From the NCBI GenBank assembly GCA_020402865.1, contig JADBYT010000015.1, forward strand, positions 270,694 through 334,693: a DNA stretch of 64,000 bases, read 5' to 3'. Both the position numbers and the translations under genes were made by a program. The notes below the pieces were generated by a model. The model worked only from the letters and a program-made list of their open reading frames with translations. It ran no database searches and was not told the origin of the DNA. Of the stretch, positions 26,825 through 35,759 are shown piece after piece. Position 1 is the first letter of the stretch; each line of letters starts with the position of its first letter. The stretch is from Bacteroidota bacterium (GTDB lineage: Bacteria; Bacteroidota; Bacteroidia; Palsa-965).

Positions 26825-27763
26825 TCAGAACAAATTGTACTTCTGCTTCTGAAACGAGTCGAAATTCTTGTACTTACCGCCGCGTTTATTCATATCAAAC
26901 CGGTAGCCGAGCGTAAGCTCATGTGAGCCGCTGTGTCCGCCACGCAGGCGCGAAATACCCAGATCGTAGGAATACACAAACTGGTAATCGTTCAGAAAAA
27001 CCATTCCGGCCTGCAAGGCTACCGCATCGCGCAGGCGCCAGGCCACACCGGCAATAATTTTTTCGCGTATGTGTAAACGCAGGTTGTAGTTAATGGTAAT
27101 CGGAAGTCCTTTTACAATGGTGGCAAACAAATTATTCTCCCACACAAAATCAGGATGGCCGTGAAAATTATAACCGAAGGTGAAGTAATAATGATTTTCA
27201 TTGCGCACCACCGTTTCGCCCAGGTTGTATTTCGACTGGATCATGTTCATCAGACTGAATCCGAAATGAAACCGGTCGTTGTAAAGCAGTAAGCCCGCAT
27301 TGGGGTTTCTCTTTTTATCGAATGTATTAAGTCCGGGAGCAAAGGCCGGATCATTTGTCCAGTGCTGGGTGAGATTTGCTGCGTTGAAATTATACTTTGT
27401 AAAATTGAGTCCGATGCCAGCCGAAAATTCCACATCCGGAAAACGCAGGTGAAATGCGGCCATGAAGCCATAGGTAAAGCGTGAAGAAGGCCCGGTTACA
27501 TCGTTGCTTACCAGCGCACCCAACCCCAGCATGCCTTTAAGCAGGCGGCTGTGTACAAGTGCGGTTTGCTGTACGGGCGCATCATTAAAGCCCATCCATT
27601 GTGCACGATAATTTACGCGTGCATCAACGGTGCCCTTCGTGCCGGTGTAAGCCGCATTGAAAATCGGGTTGAGCGACGGGTATTGTGTAAAATCAGAAAG
27701 TTGCTGGGCCGAAGCAGTAAATACGGCAAGTACGCCCACAGTGAAAATGGAAATTCGTTTCAT
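26825..27763 (-). CDS. PorP/SprF family outer-membrane protein (T9SS type B partner)
   Basis: The 312-residue protein has a signal peptide ending T-A-S-A-Q-Q and the PorP/SprF start Q-Y-P-S-L-N-P-I-F-N-A-A-Y-T-G-T-K-G (about residues 26-43). The rest is a beta-barrel with a C-terminal strand region. In this family each PorP/SprF usually helps secrete or anchor the type B (CHU_C) cargo coded beside it. Here the cargo gene ends 4 nt upstream, so both are one operon. ATG 27763 gives the signal peptide. Confidence 0.92.
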   Translation of the reverse strand: MKRISIFTVGVLAVFTASAQQLSDFTQYPSLNPIFNAAYTGTKGTVDARVNYRAQWMGFNDAPVQQTALVHSRLLKGMLGLGALVSNDVTGPSSRFTYGFMAAFHLRFPDVEFSAGIGLNFTKYNFNAANLTQHWTNDPAFAPGLNTFDKKRNPNAGLLLYNDRFHFGFSLMNMIQSKYNLGETVVRNENHYYFTFGYNFHGHPDFVWENNLFATIVKGLPITINYNLRLHIREKIIAGVAWRLRDAVALQAGMVFLNDYQFVYSYDLGISRLRGGHSGSHELTLGYRFDMNKRGGKYKNFDSFQKQKYNLF

Positions 27764-27767
27764 TGGT

Positions 27768-28820
27768 TTAGCGTACAATGGTTACTGAATCATAAATTTT
27801 GGGTGATCCGTCGCCAAGATCAAGCACATAATAGTAAGTGGCATCGGGCAACCGGTCGCCGTAATTTGTGCCGTCCCAGCTATTGTCATAATTCCCTTTC
27901 GAATAAACTAATTGTCCTGTGCGGTCAAATACCTCGAGGCGTGAGTTGGGGTATTTGTAGATGTTGCCGATGTAAAACAAATCGTTAATGCCGTCGTTAT
28001 TTGGCGAGAACGAATTGTAGAGGTAAATTTCTTTGTTGGGAATTACATTCACGGTTACTGATGTATAATTAGCACATCCAAACTGGGTATAACCAGCCAG
28101 GTTGTAGGTAATTGTATCAGTTGGTTCGGCTGTAACGGAAGGTGTGTTTACACTGGAGAGTGCGGTGTCGGGTGACCAGAAGTAATAAGCGCCTCCGCTG
28201 GCGGTTAAGACTACAGTCTGGCCTTCGAGTATGGTAATTACCGTAGGAGAAACCGTAATTGTAGGAAGCGGTTGCACGGTTACAAGAATTGTATTAGTAA
28301 CCTGCGTGCATCCTGCCGAATTGATTGAAACCGTGTAAGTAGTGGTTACGGTTGGAGAAGCGATGGGACGTGGCGCAGAGCTGCTGCTCAGGCTTGCAGC
28401 CGGCGCCCAGTTGTAGGCCAATGCCGCATCGTTTGCAGGCAAGCCGATTTGCACCTGTCCGCCCACACACACAAACGTATCGTTTCCTGCACCGGCATTG
28501 GCAATAGGATTAATATCCACAAAAATGGTATCCGTGGCACTGTTCCCATCGGCATCTGTAACCGTGACTACATATTGCGTGGGGGCAGCGGGTGTAGCCA
28601 CCGGATTTGCGAAGGTGGCATTGTTCAGGCCTGTGGCGGGTATCCAGCTGTAGGTGTAGGGCGCATTGCCGCCGGTAGCCGTGGGTGATCCGCCGAGGGT
28701 GAACGTATTGCCCGGGCAAATCATGGTATAAGACGGACCCGCATTGGCAGTAACCTGTGCACGGAGACTATTGCCTGAGATAAAGAGCAGGAAGGCAAGC
28801 AGAGGAAGGAAATATTTCAC
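27768..28820 (-). CDS. Ig-like repeat protein with T9SS type B (gliding-motility CHU_C) sorting domain
   Basis: About 350 residues: signal peptide, about three Ig/PKD-like domains (the first with a T-Y-S-W-I-P-A-T-G-L motif and N-A-G at the boundaries), and a C-terminal type B domain with F-S-P-N-N-D-G-I-N-D-L-F and Y-Y-Y-V-L-D-L. It is probably a surface adhesin or motility-associated protein. The longer open frame begins with GTG at 28856, but the signal peptide and the -7 box at 28856-28863 favour GTG 28820 (M-K-Y-F-L-P-L-L). It is co-transcribed with the PorP/SprF gene. Confidence 0.85.
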   Translation of the reverse strand: MKYFLPLLAFLLFISGNSLRAQVTANAGPSYTMICPGNTFTLGGSPTATGGNAPYTYSWIPATGLNNATFANPVATPAAPTQYVVTVTDADGNSATDTIFVDINPIANAGAGNDTFVCVGGQVQIGLPANDAALAYNWAPAASLSSSSAPRPIASPTVTTTYTVSINSAGCTQVTNTILVTVQPLPTITVSPTVITILEGQTVVLTASGGAYYFWSPDTALSSVNTPSVTAEPTDTITYNLAGYTQFGCANYTSVTVNVIPNKEIYLYNSFSPNNDGINDLFYIGNIYKYPNSRLEVFDRTGQLVYSKGNYDNSWDGTNYGDRLPDATYYYVLDLGDGSPKIYDSVTIVR

Positions 28821-28855
28821 AGACTGATACACTATGTTTTTTACAGGGAGATACA

Positions 28856-28863
28856 CAAAGATA
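28856..28863 (-). promoter_or_regulatory. -7 box TATCTTTG for the type B cargo operon
   Basis: An exact TAnnTTTG on the minus strand. Transcription would start near 28850, downstream of the first possible GTG, so translation must start later, best at GTG 28820. Confidence 0.5.
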
Positions 28864-28898
28864 ACGTTCTCCCCGAGGTGTAAAGTGTGAATTTAGTG

Positions 28899-29801
28899 CT
28901 AAAAATAGATTTCCATTGCTGTGCGGTATGTATTTGCATGGGCATCTACAATATCGCTGATTTGCGGGGAATAGCCGCCGCCCATGCTCACGGCCACGGG
29001 GATTTTGTGTTTGCGGCAGGTTTCAAATACAAATTTATCGCGTTGTACGCAGCCGTTGCGGCTAACAGCAAGGCGCCCCAGTTTGTCGGTTTCCAGTATG
29101 TCAACGCCGGCCTGATAGAAAATAAAGTCAGGCTCCACAGTATCGATGAGACGTGGCAGGTGTTGCGTAAGCTGTTTAAGGTACTGCGCATCGCCGGTGC
29201 CGTCGGGGAGCTCTATGTCGAGGTCGGACTGTTCCTTGTGCATGGGGTAGTTTTTTTCGCCGTGCATGCTGAAGGTGAATACATTTTTGTTTCCGGCAAA
29301 AATGGCAGCTGTGCCGTTGCCCTGATGCACGTCGAGATCGACCACGAGGATGCGGCGTGCGAGTTTGCGGTGGAGCAGTACGTTGGCGGCGGTGGCAATG
29401 TCGTTGAGCAGGCAGAAGCCTTCGCCGCGGTTGGTGTAGGCGTGGTGTGTGCCGCCGGCCACGTTAAAAGCCACGCCATGCTTTAAGGCCCGCAATGCAC
29501 CTTCAACGGAGCCATGTAAAATGGTGACTTCGCGCTGCACGAGTTCCGGCGAGAGGGGGAAGCCTGTTTTGCGTATCTCGGCCGGTGTAAGTTGCTGCGC
29601 ATGCAGGCGTTTAAGATAGTCTGCATCATGTGTAAGCAGAATATCGGCATCGTGCAAGGGCTGCGGCTCGAAGAAATTAGCCGGTTTAAGTGTGCCTTCG
29701 TACACAAGCTGTTCGGGCAGCAATTCGTACTTGGCCATCGGAAACCGATGCCCCGCAGGAAGCGGATGCGCATACACAGGCGACCAGGCAACGTACATCA
29801 T
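28899..29801 (-). CDS. Histone deacetylase family (AcuC-like) protein
   Basis: The sequence has the arginase/deacetylase-fold zinc site: D-L-D-V-H-Q-G-N-G-T-A, F-T-F-S-M-H-G-E-K and Y-Q-A-G-V-D-I-L-E-T-D, with H-H-A-Y ahead of them. Bacterial members deacetylate small molecules such as acetylpolyamines, or proteins. Given the polyamine genes at 7.7-10 kb, an acetylpolyamine substrate is possible but not shown. About 300 residues are encoded from ATG 29801 (M-M-Y-V-A-W-S) or 29798. The longer open frame upstream runs over a terminator hairpin and a -7 box and is not used. Confidence 0.9.
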   Translation of the reverse strand: MMYVAWSPVYAHPLPAGHRFPMAKYELLPEQLVYEGTLKPANFFEPQPLHDADILLTHDADYLKRLHAQQLTPAEIRKTGFPLSPELVQREVTILHGSVEGALRALKHGVAFNVAGGTHHAYTNRGEGFCLLNDIATAANVLLHRKLARRILVVDLDVHQGNGTAAIFAGNKNVFTFSMHGEKNYPMHKEQSDLDIELPDGTGDAQYLKQLTQHLPRLIDTVEPDFIFYQAGVDILETDKLGRLAVSRNGCVQRDKFVFETCRKHKIPVAVSMGGGYSPQISDIVDAHANTYRTAMEIYF

Positions 29802-29809
29802 AAGCAGCG

Positions 29810-29817
29810 CAAATGTA
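29810..29817 (-). promoter_or_regulatory. -7 box TACATTTG abutting the deacetylase start
   Basis: An exact TAnnTTTG on the minus strand, only 8 nt from ATG 29801. The predicted leader is about 4-7 nt. It lies downstream of the lolA terminator. Confidence 0.5.
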
Positions 29818-29862
29818 ACAAACACCGGTTCTATCCGGTTCGGAAGTACAGGTGGATAAATG

Positions 29863-29894
29863 CACAACGGCTGCCTTTTCGGGCAGCCGTTGTG
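29863..29894 (-). terminator. Terminator of lolA
   Basis: A perfect 13-bp stem (29863-29875 with 29882-29894) with a 6-nt loop lies 21 nt after the lolA stop. Confidence 0.8.
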
Positions 29895-29914
29895 GCTTTG
29901 GTTCGTAATCTCAA

Positions 29915-30607
29915 TTATCGGAGATCAACTTCCTCGGTTCCGGCCGGGTAGTTTTTAAGGCTGTATTCAAATTCGGTGTCATTCACCGCCAGATTGGGTG
30001 TAAATGTTTTTACCACGTAAATCATTTTCGATCCGTCGGTATTCAGCATCGTGGCGCCGATAATCTGTTTTTTCAGTTTGTCGATTTTCACCTTCACGGT
30101 ATGATAGCTCTTGCCATCGGGTTTTTCAGGATAGAGGTTGATATACTGAATAGCGCGGCCGCCTTCGGTTACTTCTTTCTCAAACTTATATTTGAAACCT
30201 TTCTCGTGAATTGTGAAAATATCAGAGGGCACAATTGCATTTTTCGCATTGGGCTTGTTCGGATCCGGAGCATTGTCAACCGTAACCTCCCCGTCTTTTT
30301 CACTGTAGTTGCAAATTACTTTTGTATTGCTGCGGTACTCCTCCTTGTAAATTTTCTCTTTTATTTTTTTGTTGAGGATTACCTTATATTTTTTGCCTTT
30401 GAGCACAACTGTGCCATCCTGCACATCTTTTGTACCGTTTGGTTTCTCAATGGTAATGCTGAATGAAGCTGTAATGCTGGTGTAGGCCTTTGCGGTTTTG
30501 CTCACCTCATCGAGGATGGCTTTGGCTTTAGGATCCTGTTGTGCGGTGGCATTCACAGCGATCAGAAGTGCGGTGGCGGCAAGCGCCTTTTTAAGGGTAG
30601 GTTTCAT
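29915..30607 (-). CDS. lolA: LolA-like outer-membrane lipoprotein carrier protein
   Basis: LolA carries lipoproteins across the periplasm to the outer membrane. The 230-residue protein has a signal peptide (residues 1-22, ending N-A-T-A-Q-Q) and a LolA-like half-barrel with Y-T-S-I-T-A-S-F-S-I-T and G-T-V-V-L-K-G-K-K-Y-K-V, then a C-terminal region. It follows the ftsK gene on the same strand, an order frequent in Bacteroidota, though here a terminator and its own promoter separate them. Start ATG 30607 is set by the signal peptide. Confidence 0.85.
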   Translation of the reverse strand: MKPTLKKALAATALLIAVNATAQQDPKAKAILDEVSKTAKAYTSITASFSITIEKPNGTKDVQDGTVVLKGKKYKVILNKKIKEKIYKEEYRSNTKVICNYSEKDGEVTVDNAPDPNKPNAKNAIVPSDIFTIHEKGFKYKFEKEVTEGGRAIQYINLYPEKPDGKSYHTVKVKIDKLKKQIIGATMLNTDGSKMIYVVKTFTPNLAVNDTEFEYSLKNYPAGTEEVDLR

Positions 30608-30649
30608 TTTAGAAATCCGATTATGCTGGTCAGGTTTCAAAAAGCGTTC

Positions 30650-30657
30650 CAAAGTTA
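30650..30657 (-). promoter_or_regulatory. -7 box TAACTTTG for lolA
   Basis: An exact TAnnTTTG on the minus strand, leader about 37 nt to ATG 30607. No -33 TTTG at the usual distance. Confidence 0.5.
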
Positions 30658-30744
30658 CAAAATGGTTGTGTTGGTTGTTAAATGATTGATAATCAACAAT
30701 AATTTTAACACGATTTGTAATTTGTGATTAGACGCCGAAAAAAC

Positions 30745-30766
30745 AGCCGGGTTTAACAGCCCGGCT
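30745..30766 (-). terminator. Terminator of ftsK
   Basis: A 7-bp GC-rich stem (30745-30751 with 30760-30766) with an 8-nt loop, followed on the minus strand by a T-run from 30743 to 30738. It lies 32 nt after the stop. Confidence 0.8.
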
Positions 30767-30797
30767 GAATCAGTTATGTCATTGTTTGAATTTCGGG

Positions 30798-33449
30798 TTA
30801 AAACGGATCACTTCCGCCTTTGTTTCCGCCCAGCATCTGTTCGAGCGAGAGTATGTCTTTCACGAGTACTTCTCGGGCTTTGCTGCCTTCAAACGGTCCA
30901 ATAATTCCGGCCGCTTCCAGCTGATCAACAATGCGGCCGGCGCGGTTGTAGCCGAGTTTGAGTTTACGCTGAAGCAGTGAGGCTGAGCCCTGCTGGTGAT
31001 TAACCACAATGCGAGCCGCTTCTTCAAACAGCGAATCGCGGTCGCCTTCGTCAATTTCAAGTTTGGCATCGCTGTTTTCGTCCACATACTCAGGCAGCAG
31101 GAATGCACTCGGGTAGCCGCGCTGGTCGCCGATGAACTGGCAGATGCGTTCTACTTCGGGCGTGTCAACAAACGCGCATTGAAGTCGGGTGAGGTCGTTG
31201 CCGGTTGAGTAAAGCATATCGCCGCGGCCAATCAGCTGTTCGGCTCCGCCGGCATCAAGAATGGTGCGCGAATCGATTTTTGAGGTTACGCGGAATGCGA
31301 TGCGCGCCGGGAAGTTGGCTTTGATGGTACCGGTAATGATATTAACCGACGGGCGCTGTGTGGCAATAATGAGGTGAATGCCTACAGCGCGGGCAAGCTG
31401 GGCAAGGCGGGCAATAGGCGTTTCTACTTCTTTGCCGGCAGTCATAATCAGGTCGGCAAATTCATCCACCACCAGCACGATGTAAGGCAGGAATTTATGC
31501 TCGCCGGAGGGCGGCAGGCGGCGCTGTACAATTTTGGCATTGTATTCTTTGATGTTGCGCACCTGTGCATCTTTCAGCAAGTCGTAGCGCGTATCCATTT
31601 CAATGCACAGCGAGTTGAGCGTGTGTACTACCTTCTTGGTATCGGTAATAATGGCTTCGGCGCTGTCGGGCAGTTTGGCGAGGAAGTGGCGCTCAATTTT
31701 GTTGAACAATGTAAGTTCCACTTTTTTCGGGTCCACCAGCACGAATTTGATTTGCGCCGGATGCTTTTTGTAAAGCAGCGAAACAAGAATTGCATTCAAC
31801 CCAACTGATTTACCCTGACCGGTAGCACCCGCCATAAGCAGGTGAGGCATTTTGGCCAGATCGGCAATGTAAATTTCGTTTGAGATGGTTTTGCCCAGCG
31901 CCACCGGCAAATCCATGGCACTGTGCTGAAAACGTTCTGAAGCCAGCAGCGCACGCATGGGCACCATTTCGGGGTGCTGGTTGGGGACTTCAATGCCAAT
32001 GGTGCCTTTACCGGGAATCGGTGCGATGATACGAATGCCCAGCGCCGAAAGACTCAGTGCAATATCGTCTTCCAGGTTTTTGATTTTGGAAATGCGCACA
32101 CCAGCCGCCGGATTTATTTCGTAAAGCGTAACCGTAGGGCCAATGGTGGCTTTAATTTTTTCGATTGCAATGCCGTAGTTGCCCAGCGTTTCCACAATGC
32201 GGTTTTTATTGGCATTAAGCTCCTCGGTATTTACGCCCCCATCTTTTCCGGTACTGTAATTTTCGAGCAGGTCGATAGTGGGAAACTGGTAGCTGCCCAG
32301 TTCGAGTGTGGGATCAAACTCGCCAAACTCGCGCACCAGTTCATCGGCTTTGTTTTCAATTTCATCGGCGCTGAGTTCTGCTTCTTCTTTCTTCTCTACA
32401 GTGAATTGAATGTTGTCGTCGGCCGTAAGGTCTGTGGTAACGGGCAACAGGGGTGGGATTTCGGCCACAGGCAGTGGTTCGGGCTCCGGTTCCGGCTCAG
32501 CGGTTTCTTCTTCATTTTCTGTTTCGTCAGCTGTTTCTTCTTCTGCAGGTGTTTCCACCGTCATCAGCACGGGCTCGGGAATTTCTTCGTCATCTTCTGT
32601 TTCGTCTTCAATATCCAGTGCCTCATTTTCGTCGGGTTGCTGGCGTATTTGGTTGCGCATGCCGGCGGCAGTTGTTTCTTCCCGGGCGGGTTCTTCTTCT
32701 GTTTCGGTGGCAGCGGGTTTACGAGCAAATACAAACGAGAAATTGAACACCACAATTAAAAACGCCGATGCAATAAAGAGCAGGAAAAGCCCTGTGCCTA
32801 TTTTGCCAAACACGCTGTTGAGCCAGCTGCTGACTTCGTAGCCAAACACGCCGCCCGGGTAAAATACGGCTGTACTGAACACATAGCCCAGCAGCACCGA
32901 GCCAAAGAGCAGGGCAAACACGCCAAAGCGGAAGGTTTTGCCAAAGGGCAGTATTTCGGCGCCGGTAAGCATGCGTATGCCGCCAATAAACGAAAGCAGC
33001 GGAACGACAAAGGCCATAATACCAAAGCCGCTGTGAATAAATGCGTGCGACACCAGCGCCCCGAATTTGCCGAGCACATTGGTTATGCGTGAGGAGGCTG
33101 CAAAAAGTTCGCTGAGCGGGCCCATTACCATATTCTGGTCGGCTTTCCAGGTAAAGAAGTAGGAGAGGAAAGCCACCGCGAGGTAGGGCGTAACAATGAA
33201 AAGCAGGAAAGCCCCGATGAGTTTGCGCAGGCGTTCGTCGTTATTGAAACGGTCGCGCAGGCCGCCAAACAGTCTGAATTTAGGGCGCGATGTATTGGCG
33301 GGCTGTTCGGATTGGCTTTGGGGTTCGGGTGCGGGACGCTGCGGGCGTTTTTTGCGCTCGGGGGGCGGGGGGGGCGTTTCCTGCTCCGGCTCAGGTTGCC
33401 GGAGTGTATTGCGCACTGTGTTTTTCTTTTGTTTTGGTTCTTCGGCCAT
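30798..33449 (-). CDS. ftsK: DNA translocase FtsK/SpoIIIE
   Basis: FtsK moves chromosome ends through the division septum toward dif. The 883-residue protein has four N-terminal transmembrane helices (about residues 70-260), a Glu/Pro-rich linker (about 265-380) of low complexity, the alpha-beta motor with Walker A G-A-T-G-Q-G-K-S (near residue 540) and Walker B I-V-L-V-V-D-E-F-A-D, and a C-terminal winged-helix gamma domain (Q-R-K-L-K-L-G-Y-N-R-A-G-R-I) that reads KOPS-like sites. Start ATG 33449 is preferred; the frame is open 17 codons upstream across the -7 box. The linker's E-E-E repeats are unusually long but common in Bacteroidota FtsK. Confidence 0.97.
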   Translation of the reverse strand: MAEEPKQKKNTVRNTLRQPEPEQETPPPPPERKKRPQRPAPEPQSQSEQPANTSRPKFRLFGGLRDRFNNDERLRKLIGAFLLFIVTPYLAVAFLSYFFTWKADQNMVMGPLSELFAASSRITNVLGKFGALVSHAFIHSGFGIMAFVVPLLSFIGGIRMLTGAEILPFGKTFRFGVFALLFGSVLLGYVFSTAVFYPGGVFGYEVSSWLNSVFGKIGTGLFLLFIASAFLIVVFNFSFVFARKPAATETEEEPAREETTAAGMRNQIRQQPDENEALDIEDETEDDEEIPEPVLMTVETPAEEETADETENEEETAEPEPEPEPLPVAEIPPLLPVTTDLTADDNIQFTVEKKEEAELSADEIENKADELVREFGEFDPTLELGSYQFPTIDLLENYSTGKDGGVNTEELNANKNRIVETLGNYGIAIEKIKATIGPTVTLYEINPAAGVRISKIKNLEDDIALSLSALGIRIIAPIPGKGTIGIEVPNQHPEMVPMRALLASERFQHSAMDLPVALGKTISNEIYIADLAKMPHLLMAGATGQGKSVGLNAILVSLLYKKHPAQIKFVLVDPKKVELTLFNKIERHFLAKLPDSAEAIITDTKKVVHTLNSLCIEMDTRYDLLKDAQVRNIKEYNAKIVQRRLPPSGEHKFLPYIVLVVDEFADLIMTAGKEVETPIARLAQLARAVGIHLIIATQRPSVNIITGTIKANFPARIAFRVTSKIDSRTILDAGGAEQLIGRGDMLYSTGNDLTRLQCAFVDTPEVERICQFIGDQRGYPSAFLLPEYVDENSDAKLEIDEGDRDSLFEEAARIVVNHQQGSASLLQRKLKLGYNRAGRIVDQLEAAGIIGPFEGSKAREVLVKDILSLEQMLGGNKGGSDPF

Positions 33450-33476
33450 TTGGGCAGTATTCGGGATGCAAACGAT

Positions 33477-33502
33477 CAAAAGTACATTCGTCAAGTGCAC
33501 AA
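33477..33502 (-). promoter_or_regulatory. Promoter of ftsK
   Basis: On the minus strand TTG (33502-33500), 15 nt, then TACTTTTG (33484-33477), with a leader of about 22 nt to ATG 33449. The same box and spacing occur at ctlX. Confidence 0.45.
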
Positions 33503-33650
33503 CGCCGGAGCCGGGCGAAATCTTATAAACGGGGGGGTGTTCAGAAAGGTGGGTTCGTTTCTATGTTGTGTTTCGTATAAAATGTTGTAATCAAAATAAC
33601 TTGGCTTTAATTCGTTGGAATCGTTGAAATAAAGCTTGTCTTGCTACTAT

Positions 33651-33974
33651 TCATCCGGAATAATCTCTAAAACTTGTTACCGTAAGCAAAAATAGCCCCA
33701 ATGCAGCGGCTGCATAAATCAGATTGAGAAAAACGATAAGATGTGCATTGCGCTTTCTGATTAATGAATAAATACATAAACCAATACCTGTAGCGGCCAG
33801 TAAAAGGTGGATAAGTATTGCCACTGTTAATGGAAAATAAAACAGCCATATTGCATACCTGAAATCAAGAAGAGTAATTGCCGCAGCAATAAAATAAATC
33901 AAGGCAATAAAATCAGAAACAATGTTATGCTTACGAGCCAGTAAATACATCCAGCCGAATTGTCCCATTTTCAT
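33651..33974 (-). CDS. Hypothetical small membrane protein
   Basis: The 107-residue protein has three or four hydrophobic segments (about residues 20-38, 42-60 and 80-98) separated by short charged loops, including a central R-K-R-N. It matches no family I know. The start may be the first or third codon (M-K-M-G-Q-F). It sits between ftsK and another unknown gene on the same strand and ends about 170 nt before the ftsK promoter. It is most likely an inner-membrane protein. Confidence 0.6.
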   Translation of the reverse strand: MKMGQFGWMYLLARKHNIVSDFIALIYFIAAAITLLDFRYAIWLFYFPLTVAILIHLLLAATGIGLCIYSLIRKRNAHLIVFLNLIYAAAALGLFLLTVTSFRDYSG

Positions 33975-34004
33975 TTATCACCATTAGTTTCAGGATGGCT
34001 TTGA

Positions 34005-34412
34005 TCATCCAAACATCTGCTCCAGCTTTTCCAGCTCTCCATCAAGCAGGGCCTGCAAATAATGTAGCACTTCATTGCTGTCCTGAACTGTTTTTTCGTT
34101 CAGGTAGTCAGGCTCCATAATTTCCTTTTTGCCAAAGAGACTTCGTTTGGTAATCAATTTAGGCCGTTTGTAAAAAAGTAGCCACACCTGCCCATCAATG
34201 GCAGAAATGCAAAGGCCGTGTTTCTGTTCAGTGCGTTCAACTTCAAGCGAGGGTGAATGAAACACTTCCTGTGCAGGAGTGGCGTCCATTTTCGTCAAAA
34301 GTTCCTTCCACGGCGTGGAGGAGAATGTGTGCAGGATTTGGGTGGCACTGAGCGGCCCCAGGTCAACAAATTCGGGATTAAACGGATCGGCGAAGGAGGC
34401 GCGAAAAGACAT
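34005..34412 (-). CDS. Hypothetical cytoplasmic protein
   Basis: The 135-residue protein has no signal peptide or membrane segment. It contains G-L-C-I-S-A-I-D-G-Q-V-W-L-L-F-Y-K-R-P and a helical acidic C-terminus. I do not recognise the family. It lies 30 nt upstream of the small membrane protein gene on the same strand, so the two may be co-transcribed. It is divergent from the Fic gene. Confidence 0.65.
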   Translation of the reverse strand: MSFRASFADPFNPEFVDLGPLSATQILHTFSSTPWKELLTKMDATPAQEVFHSPSLEVERTEQKHGLCISAIDGQVWLLFYKRPKLITKRSLFGKKEIMEPDYLNEKTVQDSNEVLHYLQALLDGELEKLEQMFG

Positions 34413-34548
34413 GCGATTATTGGTAATTTGTGTTTTGGGGCCTAACAGCCTCTAAGGCTAAAAGTAAGCAATTGCAGGCCGACAGGCACGGCTGAGGTAA
34501 TTTTGCAACGAATAACGGTATTAATCGTTGCAAAAAGTGCGGCGAATG

Positions 34549-34580
34549 TTTGGAAGGGAGGGAGGGGGGATGTATATTTG
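34549..34580 (+). promoter_or_regulatory. Promoter of the Fic gene
   Basis: TTTG (34549-34552), 20 nt, then TATATTTG (34573-34580), a full Bacteroidota -33/-7 match, with ATG at 34599 about 13 nt after the expected start of transcription. A second TAATTTTG at 34498-34505 could serve a longer transcript. Confidence 0.7.
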
Positions 34581-34598
34581 TGGCGAAAGGTAAGGCGA

Positions 34599-35702
34599 AT
34601 GAGTGATTACATACATCAGAAGTATAACTGGCCGGTTTTCCTTTGGGAGAGTGATGAAGTAATTGATGAGCTTAGCGAAGCCAGGAATCTGCAGGGCCGG
34701 TTACTTGGAAAAATGCAGATGTTCGGGTTTGAACTACAGGATGAGGCTTTATTTGAAACCCTTACGCTGGATGTACTAAAGTCGTCGGAAATTGAAGGTG
34801 AGATGCTTAATCCGTTGCAGGTGCGGTCGTCGATAGCGGAGCGGCTGGGAATTGAATTTGCCGGGGCAGTTGCATCAGACAGGAACGTGGATGGAATGGT
34901 GGATATGCTTATTGATGCTACCCGGAATTGTTTTGAACCATTAACCAAAGAACGGCTTTTTGGCTGGCATTCGGCTTTATTCCCTACAGGCAGAAGCGGG
35001 ATGTTTCCGATTGTTGTGGGCGACTGGAGAAAAGACACGAAGGGGAAAATGCAGGTTGTATCGGGAGTGGCGGGGAAAGAAAAGGTGCATTTTGTAGCTC
35101 CGGATGCCGAATTGCTTGAGGATGAGATGGAAGCATTTTTGTACTGGTTTAACGGGAAGTACAAACTTGATCCGGTAATTAAAGCCGCTATAGCGCACTT
35201 ATGGTTTATTACCATTCACCCGTTTCAGGATGGAAACGGGCGTATTGCAAGAGCATTAACGGATATGCTGCTGGCGCGTTCGGATAAAAGTATGCAGCGG
35301 TTTTACAGTATGTCGGCCCAGATACGGATTGACAGAAAGGCTTATTACCACATACTGGAGAAAACGCAGAAGGGGCACCTGTTCATTACCGAGTGGGTAA
35401 GGTGGTTTTTGAATTGTCTGATTAATGCGTTGCATGCCTCGGAAACAGTGCTTACACGTGTGTTGAAGAAAGCCGAGTTCTGGAAGAAATATTCGAAGGT
35501 TAACTTTAATGAGCGGCAGAAAAAAGTATTGGTAAAGCTGCTTGAAGGGTTTGACGGGAAACTTACTTCGATGAAATGGGCAAAACTTGTGAAATGTTCG
35601 AAGGATACGGCGATACGTGATATTAATGATCTGATCGGGAAGAATGTGTTGAAGAAAGACGGGGCCGGGGGGAGAAGTACAAGTTATTTGCTGGTGAGTT
35701 AA
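34599..35702 (+). CDS. Fic family protein (AMP-transferase) with N-terminal inhibitory motif
   Basis: The 367-residue protein has the Fic core H-P-F-Q-D-G-N-G-R at residues 207-215 (HPFx[D/E]GNGR), so it is expected to be catalytically competent for transferring AMP from ATP to a protein hydroxyl. An S-S-E-I-E-G-E motif at residues 62-68 matches the inhibitory [S/T]xxxE[G/N] helix, here placed before the core as in class II Fic proteins. The C-terminal 70 residues look like a winged helix (D-T-A-I-R-D-I-N-D-L). No antitoxin-like small gene is adjacent. ATG 34599 is fixed by the promoter; the longer frame begins upstream of it. Confidence 0.92.
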   Translation: MSDYIHQKYNWPVFLWESDEVIDELSEARNLQGRLLGKMQMFGFELQDEALFETLTLDVLKSSEIEGEMLNPLQVRSSIAERLGIEFAGAVASDRNVDGMVDMLIDATRNCFEPLTKERLFGWHSALFPTGRSGMFPIVVGDWRKDTKGKMQVVSGVAGKEKVHFVAPDAELLEDEMEAFLYWFNGKYKLDPVIKAAIAHLWFITIHPFQDGNGRIARALTDMLLARSDKSMQRFYSMSAQIRIDRKAYYHILEKTQKGHLFITEWVRWFLNCLINALHASETVLTRVLKKAEFWKKYSKVNFNERQKKVLVKLLEGFDGKLTSMKWAKLVKCSKDTAIRDINDLIGKNVLKKDGAGGRSTSYLLVS

Positions 35703-35707
35703 AAAAC

Positions 35708-35739
35708 TGCCTCCTTCAGCCAAAGCCGGAGGAGGCAGA
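35708..35739. terminator. Bidirectional terminator
   Basis: An 8-bp GC-rich stem (35708-35715 with 35732-35739), with further inner pairing, flanked by A-runs on both sides. It serves the convergent Fic and ndk genes. Confidence 0.75.
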
Positions 35740-35759
35740 AAAAAATGCGTTACAAACGC

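Noticed and set aside
28887..29486. 199-codon plus-strand open frame over the deacetylase gene
   Set aside because: It is a shadow; the minus-strand gene has the full zinc-site motifs.
30798..33449. Conjugative coupling protein
   Set aside because: Membrane helices, linker and the C-terminal gamma domain show a chromosomal FtsK; no relaxase or mating genes nearby.
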